From Pseudomonas cichorii (GTDB lineage Bacteria; Pseudomonadota; Gammaproteobacteria; Pseudomonadales; Pseudomonadaceae), in assembly GCF_003700275.1 (NCBI RefSeq), contig NZ_RBRE01000068.1:1-64000 (forward strand): a stretch of 64,000 bases of DNA, given 5' to 3'. Positions 43,631 to 51,897 of the stretch are shown in pieces. The notes under the pieces were generated by a model. That model did no database searches. It saw nothing but the letters and a program-made list of their open reading frames with translations, and had not been told where the DNA came from. Numbering within the stretch: position 1 is the stretch's first letter; each line of letters starts with the position of its first letter. Made by a program: the position numbers and the translations under genes.

Positions 43631-44452
43631 ATGACGACCTCATCCGACTGGATCACTGTTGGCGCCCTGGCCGACGGTTTCGCCCCCGAAGCATTCATCC
43701 TGCCAAGCCTGGCCGACCTGAACGGCAGGTTCTTCACATTGAACTTCGCCAATGGCTGGAAGATCGAGCATCGTTTCGAACAACAAAGCGTGTCCTGGAG
43801 CGCTGCCGATGGCCACTCCACAGGCACGGCAAACTACCGGGCCACCTCGGTACGCCCCGGCCTGTATCTGGTGGATTTCATCAAACACGAGGCCGGACAG
43901 GCCTGGTCGATCAGCCTGGTGCTCGATACCACCAGTGCGTCTTTCACCGCCGTCATCGGCCGCATGCCGACTCAGGAACAGACCCGTGAAGGCCTTTACA
44001 GCCGGGCACTGGCCGGCAAGAACCTGACCTCGGTCGAAGTGGAGTTCCTGCATGGCAGCCTTGATCGTCCGTGGCAGGAAGGACAATGCCCGCACGCACC
44101 GACCAGCGAGCTGACCGGCCTGCGCAACCTGTATCGCTACAGCCCGAGTGAAGTCTACGAACACATCTACCTCAACTCGCAGTTCTATTCCTGGCAGTGC
44201 CTTGAGGGCGTTGAAAAGGGTTTATGCGATACCGATCGCTGCCATTACTACAAGATTGCCGACCAGTTGTACCTGTTCGTCTGGCGCGAAAAGATCATTC
44301 CGACCCTCGGTGTGGTGCTGATCGATCTGCAGCAGCACCGCAGCGACGGCAAGATCTTCGGTTATGCGCAGTCGTCTTTCGATGAGCTGTCGAACTTCCC
44401 GGTCAGTTCCTACTGCCAGGTTCTCAACCAGACGGAATATCCCGATGCCTGA
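43631..44452 (+). CDS. moaF: MoaF-family protein
   Basis: 273 aa from ATG 43631, with CGGAGC 8 bp upstream. An N-terminal lipocalin-like MoaF domain (LNGRFFTLNFANGWKIEHRF) and a second, related C-terminal domain (SEVYEHIYLNSQFYSWQC) are present. Despite the name (molybdenum cofactor protein F), members occur in monoamine-regulated operons such as Klebsiella moaEF, and no molybdenum enzyme is nearby. Possibly binds an aromatic amine or its product. The last codons overlap the SDR start. Confidence 0.8.
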   Translation: MTTSSDWITVGALADGFAPEAFILPSLADLNGRFFTLNFANGWKIEHRFEQQSVSWSAADGHSTGTANYRATSVRPGLYLVDFIKHEAGQAWSISLVLDTTSASFTAVIGRMPTQEQTREGLYSRALAGKNLTSVEVEFLHGSLDRPWQEGQCPHAPTSELTGLRNLYRYSPSEVYEHIYLNSQFYSWQCLEGVEKGLCDTDRCHYYKIADQLYLFVWREKIIPTLGVVLIDLQQHRSDGKIFGYAQSSFDELSNFPVSSYCQVLNQTEYPDA

Positions 44453-45245
44453 GCCACGCACTATTGCAATCACCGGTGCCGGGACTGGCATCGGTGCCGC
44501 CTGCGCGCGACTGTACGCCGCCGAAGGCGCAAATCTGGTGCTGATCGGCCGCCGCCGCGAGCCACTGGAACAGGTTGCCCGCGAAACCGGCGGGCTGGTT
44601 CTGGTCGGCGATGCGGCCTGTCCAGACACCTGGGACACGTTCGTGGCACAGATTCGCCAACGCTATGGCCGACTCGATGTATTGCTGGCCTGTGCCGGCG
44701 GCCATGGCCTGGGCAGCGCCACCGATACCAGCCCGCAAACCTGGGAGGCCGCATTGCGGAGCAACCTGGACAGCGCTTTCTACAGTGCCCGCGCCTGTTT
44801 GCCGCTGCTACTGGAAAATACCGGCAATATTGTCCTGATCGGCTCGATTGCGTCACTCGCGGCGGGGCCTGAAGTCTGCGGCTACACCACGGCCAAGCAT
44901 GCGCTGCTCGGCCTGAATCGCTCGCTGGCCAGGGATTACGGGCCACGCGGCGTGCGAGTGAATGCCGTATGCCCCGGTTGGGTTCGCACGCCGATGGCCG
45001 ATCAGGAAATGCAGCCGCTGATGGAGTTCTATGGCGAGACGCTGCAGCAAGCCTATGACCGCGTCAGCGCCGATGTGCCGCTGCGGCGGCCCGCCAGCGC
45101 CGAGGAAATCGCCCAGGTCTGTCGTTTCCTGGCCTCCAGCGATGCGTCGATCATCACCGGCGCCACCATCGTGGCCGACGGTGGTTCGAGCATTGTCGAT
45201 GTGCCGACGCTGGCTTATGTGCACATGGAGCAGGCTCATGTCTGA
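44445..45245 (+). CDS. SDR-family oxidoreductase 1
   Basis: 266 aa classical short-chain dehydrogenase from ATG 44445. NAD(P)-site TGAGTGIG, active-site Ser in SIASLAAG and Tyr-Lys in CGYTTAKHALL. Overlaps moaF by 8 bp and the next SDR by 8 bp, so the three are translated together. Substrate probably a hydroxy or keto group on the amine carbon skeleton; unconfirmed. Confidence 0.83.
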   Translation: MPEPRTIAITGAGTGIGAACARLYAAEGANLVLIGRRREPLEQVARETGGLVLVGDAACPDTWDTFVAQIRQRYGRLDVLLACAGGHGLGSATDTSPQTWEAALRSNLDSAFYSARACLPLLLENTGNIVLIGSIASLAAGPEVCGYTTAKHALLGLNRSLARDYGPRGVRVNAVCPGWVRTPMADQEMQPLMEFYGETLQQAYDRVSADVPLRRPASAEEIAQVCRFLASSDASIITGATIVADGGSSIVDVPTLAYVHMEQAHV

Positions 45246-46002
45246 TCTTGATTTCAGCGGCAAAACCGCTCTGGTCACCGGTGGGGCGCAAGGCATTGGC
45301 CGGGCGATCGTCGAAGCCTTCGCATCACGCGGCGCACACGTGATAATCGCCGACCTTGATCTGGAAAAGGCCCAGGCACTGACTGCCGAGTTGTCCGCGC
45401 AGGACTGTCAGGTAGAAGCCGTGGCCGTTGACCTGGCCGAATCCACGGCGGTGTTTGCACTGGTTCAGGGGCTCGAACAACGCTTGGGACGACTGGACAT
45501 TCTGGTGCACAACGCCGGTTACTTTCCTCTCACGCCGTTCGCGCAAATTACCCCTTCGATTCTCGACAGAACCCTGGCGGTCAACCTTTCGGCGCTGTTC
45601 TGGCTGACTCAGGCAGCGCTGCCGATGTTCCGTCGCCAAGGCCAGGGCTGCGTACTGGTGACGTCATCTGTCACCGGGCCGCGGGTAGCCTATCCAGGAC
45701 TGAGCCACTATGCGGCGTCCAAGGCCGGAGTCAACGGCTTCATCCGCAATGCCGCACTGGAGCTGGCCAGCTACAACGTGCGGGTCAATGGCGTCGAGCC
45801 AGGCATGATCGCCACACCGGCGATGGGCAATCTGGGGGACGACCAGTTGAACAGGGACATCGCCAGTCGGGTGCCACTGGGACGGCTTGGCAAGGCCGCG
45901 GATATTGCCGGGGCCATGCTGTTTCTGGCCTCGGATCTGGCGGCTTATGTCACCGGCCAGACGCTGGTGGTCGACGGTGGCTCGACCTTGCCGGAGGTTT
46001 GA
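45238..46002 (+). CDS. SDR-family oxidoreductase 2
   Basis: 254 aa classical SDR. TGGAQGIG cofactor site, Ser-Ser of TSSVTGP and YAASKAG active site. It is not a close copy of SDR 1 (the Tyr-region sequences differ), so this is not a recent duplication. Followed by a strong terminator. Confidence 0.83.
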   Translation: MSDLDFSGKTALVTGGAQGIGRAIVEAFASRGAHVIIADLDLEKAQALTAELSAQDCQVEAVAVDLAESTAVFALVQGLEQRLGRLDILVHNAGYFPLTPFAQITPSILDRTLAVNLSALFWLTQAALPMFRRQGQGCVLVTSSVTGPRVAYPGLSHYAASKAGVNGFIRNAALELASYNVRVNGVEPGMIATPAMGNLGDDQLNRDIASRVPLGRLGKAADIAGAMLFLASDLAAYVTGQTLVVDGGSTLPEV

Positions 46003-46016
46003 TACGGCGTTTTTCA

Positions 46017-46056
46017 CATGCCCAAGCGGGGCTTTTCCAGGCCCCGCTTGGGCATG
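46017..46056. terminator. Strong bidirectional terminator between SDR 2 and feaR
   Basis: A perfect 16-bp stem (46017-46032 with 46041-46056; arms include GCCCAAGCGGGGC) surrounds an 8-nt loop TTTTCCAG between two converging genes. Confidence 0.8.
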
Positions 46057-46060
46057 GAAA

Positions 46061-47023
46061 TCAAGCTGCGCCAACCGCCTGCTGCAAATGGCTGGAACGG
46101 AAATCCTTGGGTGACAGCTCGAACTGTTTCTTGAACGAACGGCTGAAATGCGCCGAATCAGTGAAGCCCCATTTGTAGGCAATCGAGGTGATCGATTCGC
46201 TGCGCAAGAACGGGTTGGTCAGGTCATCGGCGCTACGTTTGAGGCGTGCCCGTTGAATGTAGCGGCAGACGCTGTCGTCCTGCTCTTCAAACAAGCGGTA
46301 CAAGTGCCGCACCGAGATATTCAGCCGATTGGCCAGCCCTACCGGACTCAGGCCGGGCTGGGTCAGCGATTCATCAATGACTTTCTGGACATAACTGCGC
46401 AGGTTGCTGCCCTGCAACGATGCGCTGTCGTCACGCGCATCACCGTCCTGCTCAAACGCCGAACCGAGCAGCGATATGAATGCACACTGCAATGCCTGGC
46501 CTTCTCCAAGGAAGCCCTCGCCGTCCAGCTCATCCTTGCACAATTGGTCCATCAGCACATGCAGCATCCGGCCGCAGGCCTTGCTTGAGGAAATCTTGCC
46601 GAAAGTCCTGGGATGACCACCAAACTGCTTGCACACTTCTTCGCGGGACAAGGACAGCGACGCATGTTCGATAAGGCCGAACGGGGTGATTTCGATGGAG
46701 CCCACCGAGTCCATCAGCAGCAACTCGCCCGGCGCCAGTTGAATGCTCTGACCGTTCTGCGAGATCTGGCAATAGCCGCTGCGCTGGCTGACGAGGAAGC
46801 AATGCTGGTCGTTATCGTGGTCGGCATTGGCTTCGGGGCGCTTGATCACGCCGGCATTGGTGCGCAGGTTGGCCAGGGGCAAACCACCGCGGGAAAACTT
46901 GGAAACATTGCCGATGAACAGCGAGCGATTGAAGGCCAGTTCAGTGTCGAAGTGGCCGCAAACGGCGCGCAGATCCCGGCTCCAGTTTTCCAGCCCGTCT
47001 TGCACACTCTGTTGAATGCTCAT
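46061..47023 (-). CDS. feaR: AraC-family aromatic-amine regulator, FeaR-like
   Basis: 320 aa from ATG 47023, with GGAGG at 6 bp; upstream in-frame codons lack one. N-terminal sensor domain and C-terminal AraC domain (ISVRHLYRLFEEQDDSV and SIAYKWGFTDSAHFSRSF). In E. coli, FeaR activates tynA and feaB for tyramine/phenylethylamine use. Here it lies among an amine permease, oxidase and FeaB-like dehydrogenase. Its promoter carries the motif shared with hpaG1/hpaR, suggesting it is itself under HpaR control. Confidence 0.82.
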   Translation of the reverse strand: MSIQQSVQDGLENWSRDLRAVCGHFDTELAFNRSLFIGNVSKFSRGGLPLANLRTNAGVIKRPEANADHDNDQHCFLVSQRSGYCQISQNGQSIQLAPGELLLMDSVGSIEITPFGLIEHASLSLSREEVCKQFGGHPRTFGKISSSKACGRMLHVLMDQLCKDELDGEGFLGEGQALQCAFISLLGSAFEQDGDARDDSASLQGSNLRSYVQKVIDESLTQPGLSPVGLANRLNISVRHLYRLFEEQDDSVCRYIQRARLKRSADDLTNPFLRSESITSIAYKWGFTDSAHFSRSFKKQFELSPKDFRSSHLQQAVGAA

Positions 47024-47061
47024 GGTTGCCTCCACCTTGGCTTTTTGTTTTTGTTGCGCAA

Positions 47062-47079
47062 TAGTTAACATGTTATCTA
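47062..47079. promoter_or_regulatory. Near-perfect palindrome upstream of feaR (HpaR-like operator)
   Basis: TAGTTAACATGTTATCTA is palindromic except one pair. It contains GTTAACATGTTATC (47064-47077), aligned with the hpaG1 and hpaR sites, 39 bp upstream of the feaR start. Confidence 0.5.
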
Positions 47080-47141
47080 TATGCGCGCAACAAGTACGTA
47101 GATGCCAAAGTGGATAGCATTAATGATGCCAGAATCACCGA

Positions 47142-47762
47142 TCAGAGCATGCGCAGCACCCGCTGCAATCCAGACAACGCCTCGAACAGACAGGTACGCT
47201 GATCGCGGCTCAACGCAATGTAACGCCGAAAGGCCGGCATCCGGTTGACCACCTCGCTACCGCCCATATGCTCCAGCCGTACGCACCACTGCTGTCCTTG
47301 CAGATCAATGCGCAAGCGTTTGAAGTCCAGCGGCATCAGCGCTTGATACAGCACGCTGTCTGTCTGCAACCCGGCTTGCAAAGCGGCCAGCAGTGCAGCG
47401 TCTCCGTGACGTTGCCGACAGCGAATCCCGGTGCGGCGAAAAGTCCCGCCATGGTGCACCTCGAAACGTGCCGTGCCCTGCCGTGAAGCAGGTACAAAAA
47501 GCACGAACTCGGTCATGACCAGGTGCATCAACAACTGAGACTCGGTGCGCTCGACAAGCTCCAGTTGCAGGCTGTCATCGTTCACAGACAGCCGGGCAGT
47601 TATCGGCCCGGTCTGCTCGAAACTGGCCAGGCCCAGGTTGCAGCGCAAGTGCTCAAGGGTCACCCCCGGTCGATAACCGGTCGGGGCGCGGCTGGCACTG
47701 AACAGCTCAGACAGCTTTTGCAGCATGCTCGACAGATGCGCTGTGAAGGTGACCCGGCTCAT
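47142..47762 (-). CDS. DUF3156-like protein coupled to amine permease
   Basis: 206 aa from ATG 47762, with AAGGAG 8 bp upstream. This start lies 56 bp inside the permease gene, so translation is coupled. No signal peptide or membrane helix. Rich in Arg/Leu. I associate the sequence with a domain of unknown function found next to such permeases in pseudomonads; no reaction can be proposed. Confidence 0.65.
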   Translation of the reverse strand: MSRVTFTAHLSSMLQKLSELFSASRAPTGYRPGVTLEHLRCNLGLASFEQTGPITARLSVNDDSLQLELVERTESQLLMHLVMTEFVLFVPASRQGTARFEVHHGGTFRRTGIRCRQRHGDAALLAALQAGLQTDSVLYQALMPLDFKRLRIDLQGQQWCVRLEHMGGSEVVNRMPAFRRYIALSRDQRTCLFEALSGLQRVLRML

Positions 47763-49206
47763 TGGCAAACTCCTTGGTCAGCACGGACTCCACCGACGCT
47801 GGCTTGAATGGATGGACTTTCTGTACCACCAGTGCCCAGAACAGCGCATAGGCTGCGGTGCAGCCGAGCATCACGCCGAAAGGAATGTAGATATCTGCCG
47901 GATTCATACCGGGCGGCGTGATGAACCACATGCCCAGCAGGATGCCGGCGCTGGAAAGAATCTGCGGCAGCGGGAAAAATGGCGAGCGATAGGCACGCGG
48001 CAGGTCGGGGCGACGGATCCGCAGGATCACCACTGACAGCGTCACCAGCAGATAGGAAAAACTCCAGGCACATACGGCCGCCAGCACCAGAGGAATGATG
48101 TTGTCGGCGTTGCCGCCCAGATACAGCGCATGCAGGCAGGGAATCAGCATCACGACCAGAATGCACAGCAGCGGCGTCTTGAAGCGCGGGTGCAGATACG
48201 TGAAGAACTTCGGCAACGCGCCGTCGACTGCCATGCCATAGAGAATACGCGGCACTCCCGCCATCAGCGTATTGATGGTCGCCGCGCCGGCGAACAGGAA
48301 ACCGATCCCCAGCCATATCGGACCGATATCGCCCATGACCTGCTCGGCAAACCGTGGAATCGCCATGGGTGTATCCAGCAGATGCACACCACTGGCAGCG
48401 TCCAACAAGACGTTTTCCACCTGGCGCTTCATTGCTGCGCCATAGATGAACATGCAGGTCATCACGCCCAGCAAACCCAGAATCATCGCCCTGGGCATGA
48501 CCTTCGCCGATTGGCGCAGATCCGGGGCCAGAGGTGTAACGAACTCACAGCCGACGAACATGAACATCGCCATGCCCACCAGCGACAGAATCGTAATCAG
48601 GTCGGTGCCGACCAGCGACTCACCGAACCAGCCCTGTAGTTCTACCGCCGGTGCTGCGATCAGCCCCAGTACGCCGAACACCATCAGGGTCGTCCACATC
48701 CCGAAGGTCAGGATGATTTCGGCCCGGCCGAACGCACTGACGCCGAAGATATTGAGAACCCCGAACACGATGACAAATCCCACCCCAAGCAGCCACGAGC
48801 CGCCAGCCGATTCGGCCAGGGTGTTCAGGTGCTCGAAGTTCACCAGCGCCATGACCCCGGAAAGAATGGTTTCTGCTGTGCCGGCAAACACATGGACAAT
48901 CAGATAGGCCGACAACGTGCCAGTGATCGCGAAAAAACGGCCCATGCCACAATTGATGTAGTCGTAGACCGAGCCGGTAGTCGGCAGGATCGACGCGGCT
49001 TCAGCGAAGGTTGTCGCCTGGGCCAGCATCATCACCACCGCAATCAGCATGGCCAGCGCGAAGGCGCTACCGCCGATGCCAAACCCCATGGTCGCAGTGA
49101 GAATCACCGGGCTGGCCATGATCAGGCCGATGGTGCTGGCAAGCGCAGTGGGAAAACCAACCGTACCCCGGTTCAAATGTTCAGTGAGCCTGTCATTGAT
49201 CGACAT
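47707..49206 (-). CDS. APC-superfamily amino acid/amine permease
   Basis: 499 aa, about twelve helices. The first has ALASTIGLIMASPVILTAT and a following GFGIGGSAFALAML, typical of APC transporters. The C-terminal cytoplasmic tail is short and hydrophilic. Likely imports the aromatic amine (or amino acid) used by the cluster. Divergent from the porin gene; co-transcribed with the DUF3156-like gene. Confidence 0.8.
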   Translation of the reverse strand: MSINDRLTEHLNRGTVGFPTALASTIGLIMASPVILTATMGFGIGGSAFALAMLIAVVMMLAQATTFAEAASILPTTGSVYDYINCGMGRFFAITGTLSAYLIVHVFAGTAETILSGVMALVNFEHLNTLAESAGGSWLLGVGFVIVFGVLNIFGVSAFGRAEIILTFGMWTTLMVFGVLGLIAAPAVELQGWFGESLVGTDLITILSLVGMAMFMFVGCEFVTPLAPDLRQSAKVMPRAMILGLLGVMTCMFIYGAAMKRQVENVLLDAASGVHLLDTPMAIPRFAEQVMGDIGPIWLGIGFLFAGAATINTLMAGVPRILYGMAVDGALPKFFTYLHPRFKTPLLCILVVMLIPCLHALYLGGNADNIIPLVLAAVCAWSFSYLLVTLSVVILRIRRPDLPRAYRSPFFPLPQILSSAGILLGMWFITPPGMNPADIYIPFGVMLGCTAAYALFWALVVQKVHPFKPASVESVLTKEFANEPGHLHSASVEHAAKAV

Positions 49207-49364
49207 AGTGCAGATACTCGAAAGCGGATTTTTAGTGTGGATACCGCGAGCTGCTCAAGGAACCAGCAAGGCCCTGATCGAAACGGTGCCCCTATGCAGA
49301 ATCACTTTGCGCCCCAGAGATACGCATCGTCTTGCCTGTGTCTGCCGCCACTCTTGTTGCTGCC

Positions 49365-49420
49365 TGCCAGCGCTTGATGCGTGTCTGGCAGGATCAATTC
49401 CCTGGCACGCAGATGAAAGA
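49365..49420 (+). promoter_or_regulatory. TGNCA half-sites upstream of porin, possible FeaR control
   Basis: TGCCA (49365), TGGCA (49386) and TGGCA (49403) cluster here. The last is TGGCA-N8-AAAGA. The first two are 21 bp apart. Similar to the motif seen near the oxidase and feaB genes, but less regular. The remaining sequence of 49207-49492 shows no gene. Confidence 0.35.
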
Positions 49421-49492
49421 CTTCCTCCGGCGCTGATCGCCCTAATGCGCACTCAAGCCATCGGGCTGTCCAATAAAAACCGGGGAAAATTC

Positions 49493-50821
49493 ATGGAGCA
49501 CACACTGAAAACACGATCACCGTATGAGGCCGTGGGCCTGGGTATCGCGTTGTTGATCGCAGGCTCATCGGCCCAGGCCCATGAACTGTATGCCGACAAC
49601 GACACTCGGGTCACCGGCAACTTTCTTGCGGTCTACGGGATGTTCAACAGTCGCAAGAACTACGACGGCACCAGCGGTGGTTCCAGCTGGCGCGAAGGCT
49701 TCATCAAATATGGCTTGAGCGTCGATCAGACCATGGGCGATCTGGGTAGTGTCTACGGCACCGCCAATCTGGTCAGTTCCGGCACCTGGGGCGATGGCGA
49801 TGCCGCGGGCATTACCGACGGCACGGAACGCACCACAAAGTTTGATGAAGCCTTCGCTGGCTGGCGTTCCGGCGATCTTTTCCCGGTACTCGGCAAGGAT
49901 GGCGTGGATATATCGTTCGGCCGCCAGATCATTACTCTGGGCGATGGTTTCATCATCAACGATGACGGTCTGAACCTGGGCAATGGCGTAGCGGACGGTG
50001 AGTTCAATCGCGGCGGCGCCTACTATCTCGCCGCGCGCCACGCCTTCGACGAAACGGCCGTGCTGCGTCTTGGCGGCAAGGACGGTGTGCACGGCAGCCT
50101 GATGTGGATCAAGTCGGACAACCGCGCCCAGGCCAGTACCGAAATGGCCGCCGGCACGCTGGAATACACCGCAGTGCCCGGAACCCTGGGGCTGACCTAT
50201 ATCCATGGCATTGACGTTGACGACCAGTATGCCAGCGACTTCCAGAAGCAACGCCAGGGCATGAACATCTACAGCCTGCGGGGCGCGGGCAATGCAGGAA
50301 TAGAGAACGCCCACTTTTCCTTTGAATATGCCTGGCAGGACAAGGACGCCGGCGCACAAAAAGCCTGGTACACCGAGGCAGGCTATACCTTTGCCGACCT
50401 GCCCTGGTCACCGGACCTGACCTATCGCTACAGCCGCTACTCGAAAGACTGGGATTCGATGTTCAATGGCGTCAACCGTGGCTATGGCACCTGGTTCCAG
50501 GGAGAAGTGAGCGGCAACTATTCAGGCCCGTTCAACAGCAACAGCGCGATCCAGCATGTTGCGCTCAAGCTCAAGCCGCTGGAGCCGGTGACCGTCGGCG
50601 TGCTGTTCTTCGACTACAAGACCCTGCACAGGAATGACGCGCTGAACCTCGATGGTCGTGAGCTGGATCTGTATGCCGAGTGGGCGGTGAACGAACACCT
50701 GATCATCACACCGCTGGTGGGCCTGTATAAGCCGGACAAGGATGAAAACACGGGCGGCAATCAGGTGGGTGGTAACGGCACCAACGTTTACAGTCAATTG
50801 ACCGTGGCCGTGCCTTTCTGA
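49493..50821 (+). CDS. Outer-membrane porin of the amine cluster
   Basis: 442 aa from ATG 49493, with CGGGGAAA 7 bp upstream; the frame extends further back without a better start. Signal peptide (to about residue 30, SSAQAHELY), then alternating beta strands with aromatic girdles, ending in SQLTVAVPF, a Phe-terminated barrel. No close recognised subfamily, although it shares the style of alginate-export/OprD-like porins. It probably brings the aromatic substrate across the outer membrane. Confidence 0.75.
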   Translation: MEHTLKTRSPYEAVGLGIALLIAGSSAQAHELYADNDTRVTGNFLAVYGMFNSRKNYDGTSGGSSWREGFIKYGLSVDQTMGDLGSVYGTANLVSSGTWGDGDAAGITDGTERTTKFDEAFAGWRSGDLFPVLGKDGVDISFGRQIITLGDGFIINDDGLNLGNGVADGEFNRGGAYYLAARHAFDETAVLRLGGKDGVHGSLMWIKSDNRAQASTEMAAGTLEYTAVPGTLGLTYIHGIDVDDQYASDFQKQRQGMNIYSLRGAGNAGIENAHFSFEYAWQDKDAGAQKAWYTEAGYTFADLPWSPDLTYRYSRYSKDWDSMFNGVNRGYGTWFQGEVSGNYSGPFNSNSAIQHVALKLKPLEPVTVGVLFFDYKTLHRNDALNLDGRELDLYAEWAVNEHLIITPLVGLYKPDKDENTGGNQVGGNGTNVYSQLTVAVPF

Positions 50822-50827
50822 ATGTTT

Positions 50828-50855
50828 TTCAGGAGCTGCCCGGGCAGCTCCTGAA
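50828..50855. terminator. Perfect 28-nt palindrome between porin and C1 reductase
   Basis: Two 14-nt halves beginning TTCAGGAGCTGCC pair completely around a CCCGGG centre, right between two converging genes; a T-run of five precedes it, serving the minus strand. Confidence 0.75.
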
Positions 50856-50875
50856 GACGGTCAATTGCTGGGCGC

Positions 50876-51829
50876 TCAGCAATCCTCGATCAGTCGCTTC
50901 AATACCGTCTTGAACGTTTCGACCTGCTCTTCGCTGAAACCGGCGAATACCTTGTCCTGCTGCTCGCGGGCAATGGTCCACAAGTCTTCGGTCTGTTCGA
51001 TGCCGGCTGGGGTCAGGCGTACCCGACTGTCATCGGCATCGACCAGCCCCTTGCGTTTGAGATTGGCCACCGCCTCATCGATTTCCCGGACCGGCATCGC
51101 CACTTCCCGCAACAGTTCGTTCACGCTCAGGCCAGCGTCACTCTCCAGCACCATCAACATCCGCGCCTCGCTGGTGCGCAGCCCGGTGGACAATTGCCGA
51201 GGCTGATAAGCGGATTGGTAAGCACGCACCGCCTGGGTCATCAGGTAATACAGGTTGTGGCTCAGACGCCCCTGGAAATGGCTGCCCGGCTGACTTTCGT
51301 CGCGTCGGGTCATACGGGTGTGCGGCAGGACCATGGAATAGGCGCCCTGATGATAGAGCAGCGGTGAGCGCCCGAAATCGTCGAAGGCCACGACCTTGCC
51401 GATCATGATCCAGTGATCGCCACCGTCCACCTGCTGATGGTTTTCACAGTGAAAACGCGCCGAACAATTGGCAAATACCGGTGAGCCGCCCTCGCCCGTC
51501 TCGAACTCGATCCCGGCGAAGCGATCATCCCTGGAGCGGGCGAAATTGTTGGACAGGTCGATCTGATCCGCTGCCAGCACATTGACCGCAAAATGACTGG
51601 CCTGCTCGAACACCTCGTAACTGCTGGAGCGCTTGTCGATGCTCCAGAGCACCAGCGGCGGGTCAAGCGACACCGAATTAAAGCTGTTGGCCGTGACGCC
51701 GACCTTGCGCCCGGAACTGTCGGTGGCGGTTACTACCGTGACGCCGGTGGCAAAATTGCCCAGTGCCCGGCGAAAGGCCCGTGGATCGAAGGTCGTTTCA
51801 GTGGCTGCGCAAGCGCTGTTCTCAGACAT
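50876..51829 (-). CDS. 4-hydroxyphenylacetate 3-hydroxylase reductase C1, with C-terminal MarR-like domain
   Basis: 317 aa. N-terminal flavin reductase domain (about 18-175; NFATGVTVVTATDSSGRKVG, then NSFNSVSLDPPLVLWS). The C-terminal winged-helix domain (about 190-317) reads as MarR-like (LRTSEARMLMVLESDAGLS, GLVDADDSRVRLTPAG). This fused layout and length match the Acinetobacter baumannii HPAH reductase C1, where the extra domain is regulatory and substrate binding speeds flavin reduction. It supplies FMNH2 to the oxygenase 68 bp upstream. GGGAG lies before the ATG. Confidence 0.9.
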   Translation of the reverse strand: MSENSACAATETTFDPRAFRRALGNFATGVTVVTATDSSGRKVGVTANSFNSVSLDPPLVLWSIDKRSSSYEVFEQASHFAVNVLAADQIDLSNNFARSRDDRFAGIEFETGEGGSPVFANCSARFHCENHQQVDGGDHWIMIGKVVAFDDFGRSPLLYHQGAYSMVLPHTRMTRRDESQPGSHFQGRLSHNLYYLMTQAVRAYQSAYQPRQLSTGLRTSEARMLMVLESDAGLSVNELLREVAMPVREIDEAVANLKRKGLVDADDSRVRLTPAGIEQTEDLWTIAREQQDKVFAGFSEEQVETFKTVLKRLIEDC

Positions 51830-51897
51830 GCAAGACTCCCGGACTGCCTGCAGGAGCAGTCCTGATTGTTGTTATCGGGGCTTTGTGACGGTGCGAC

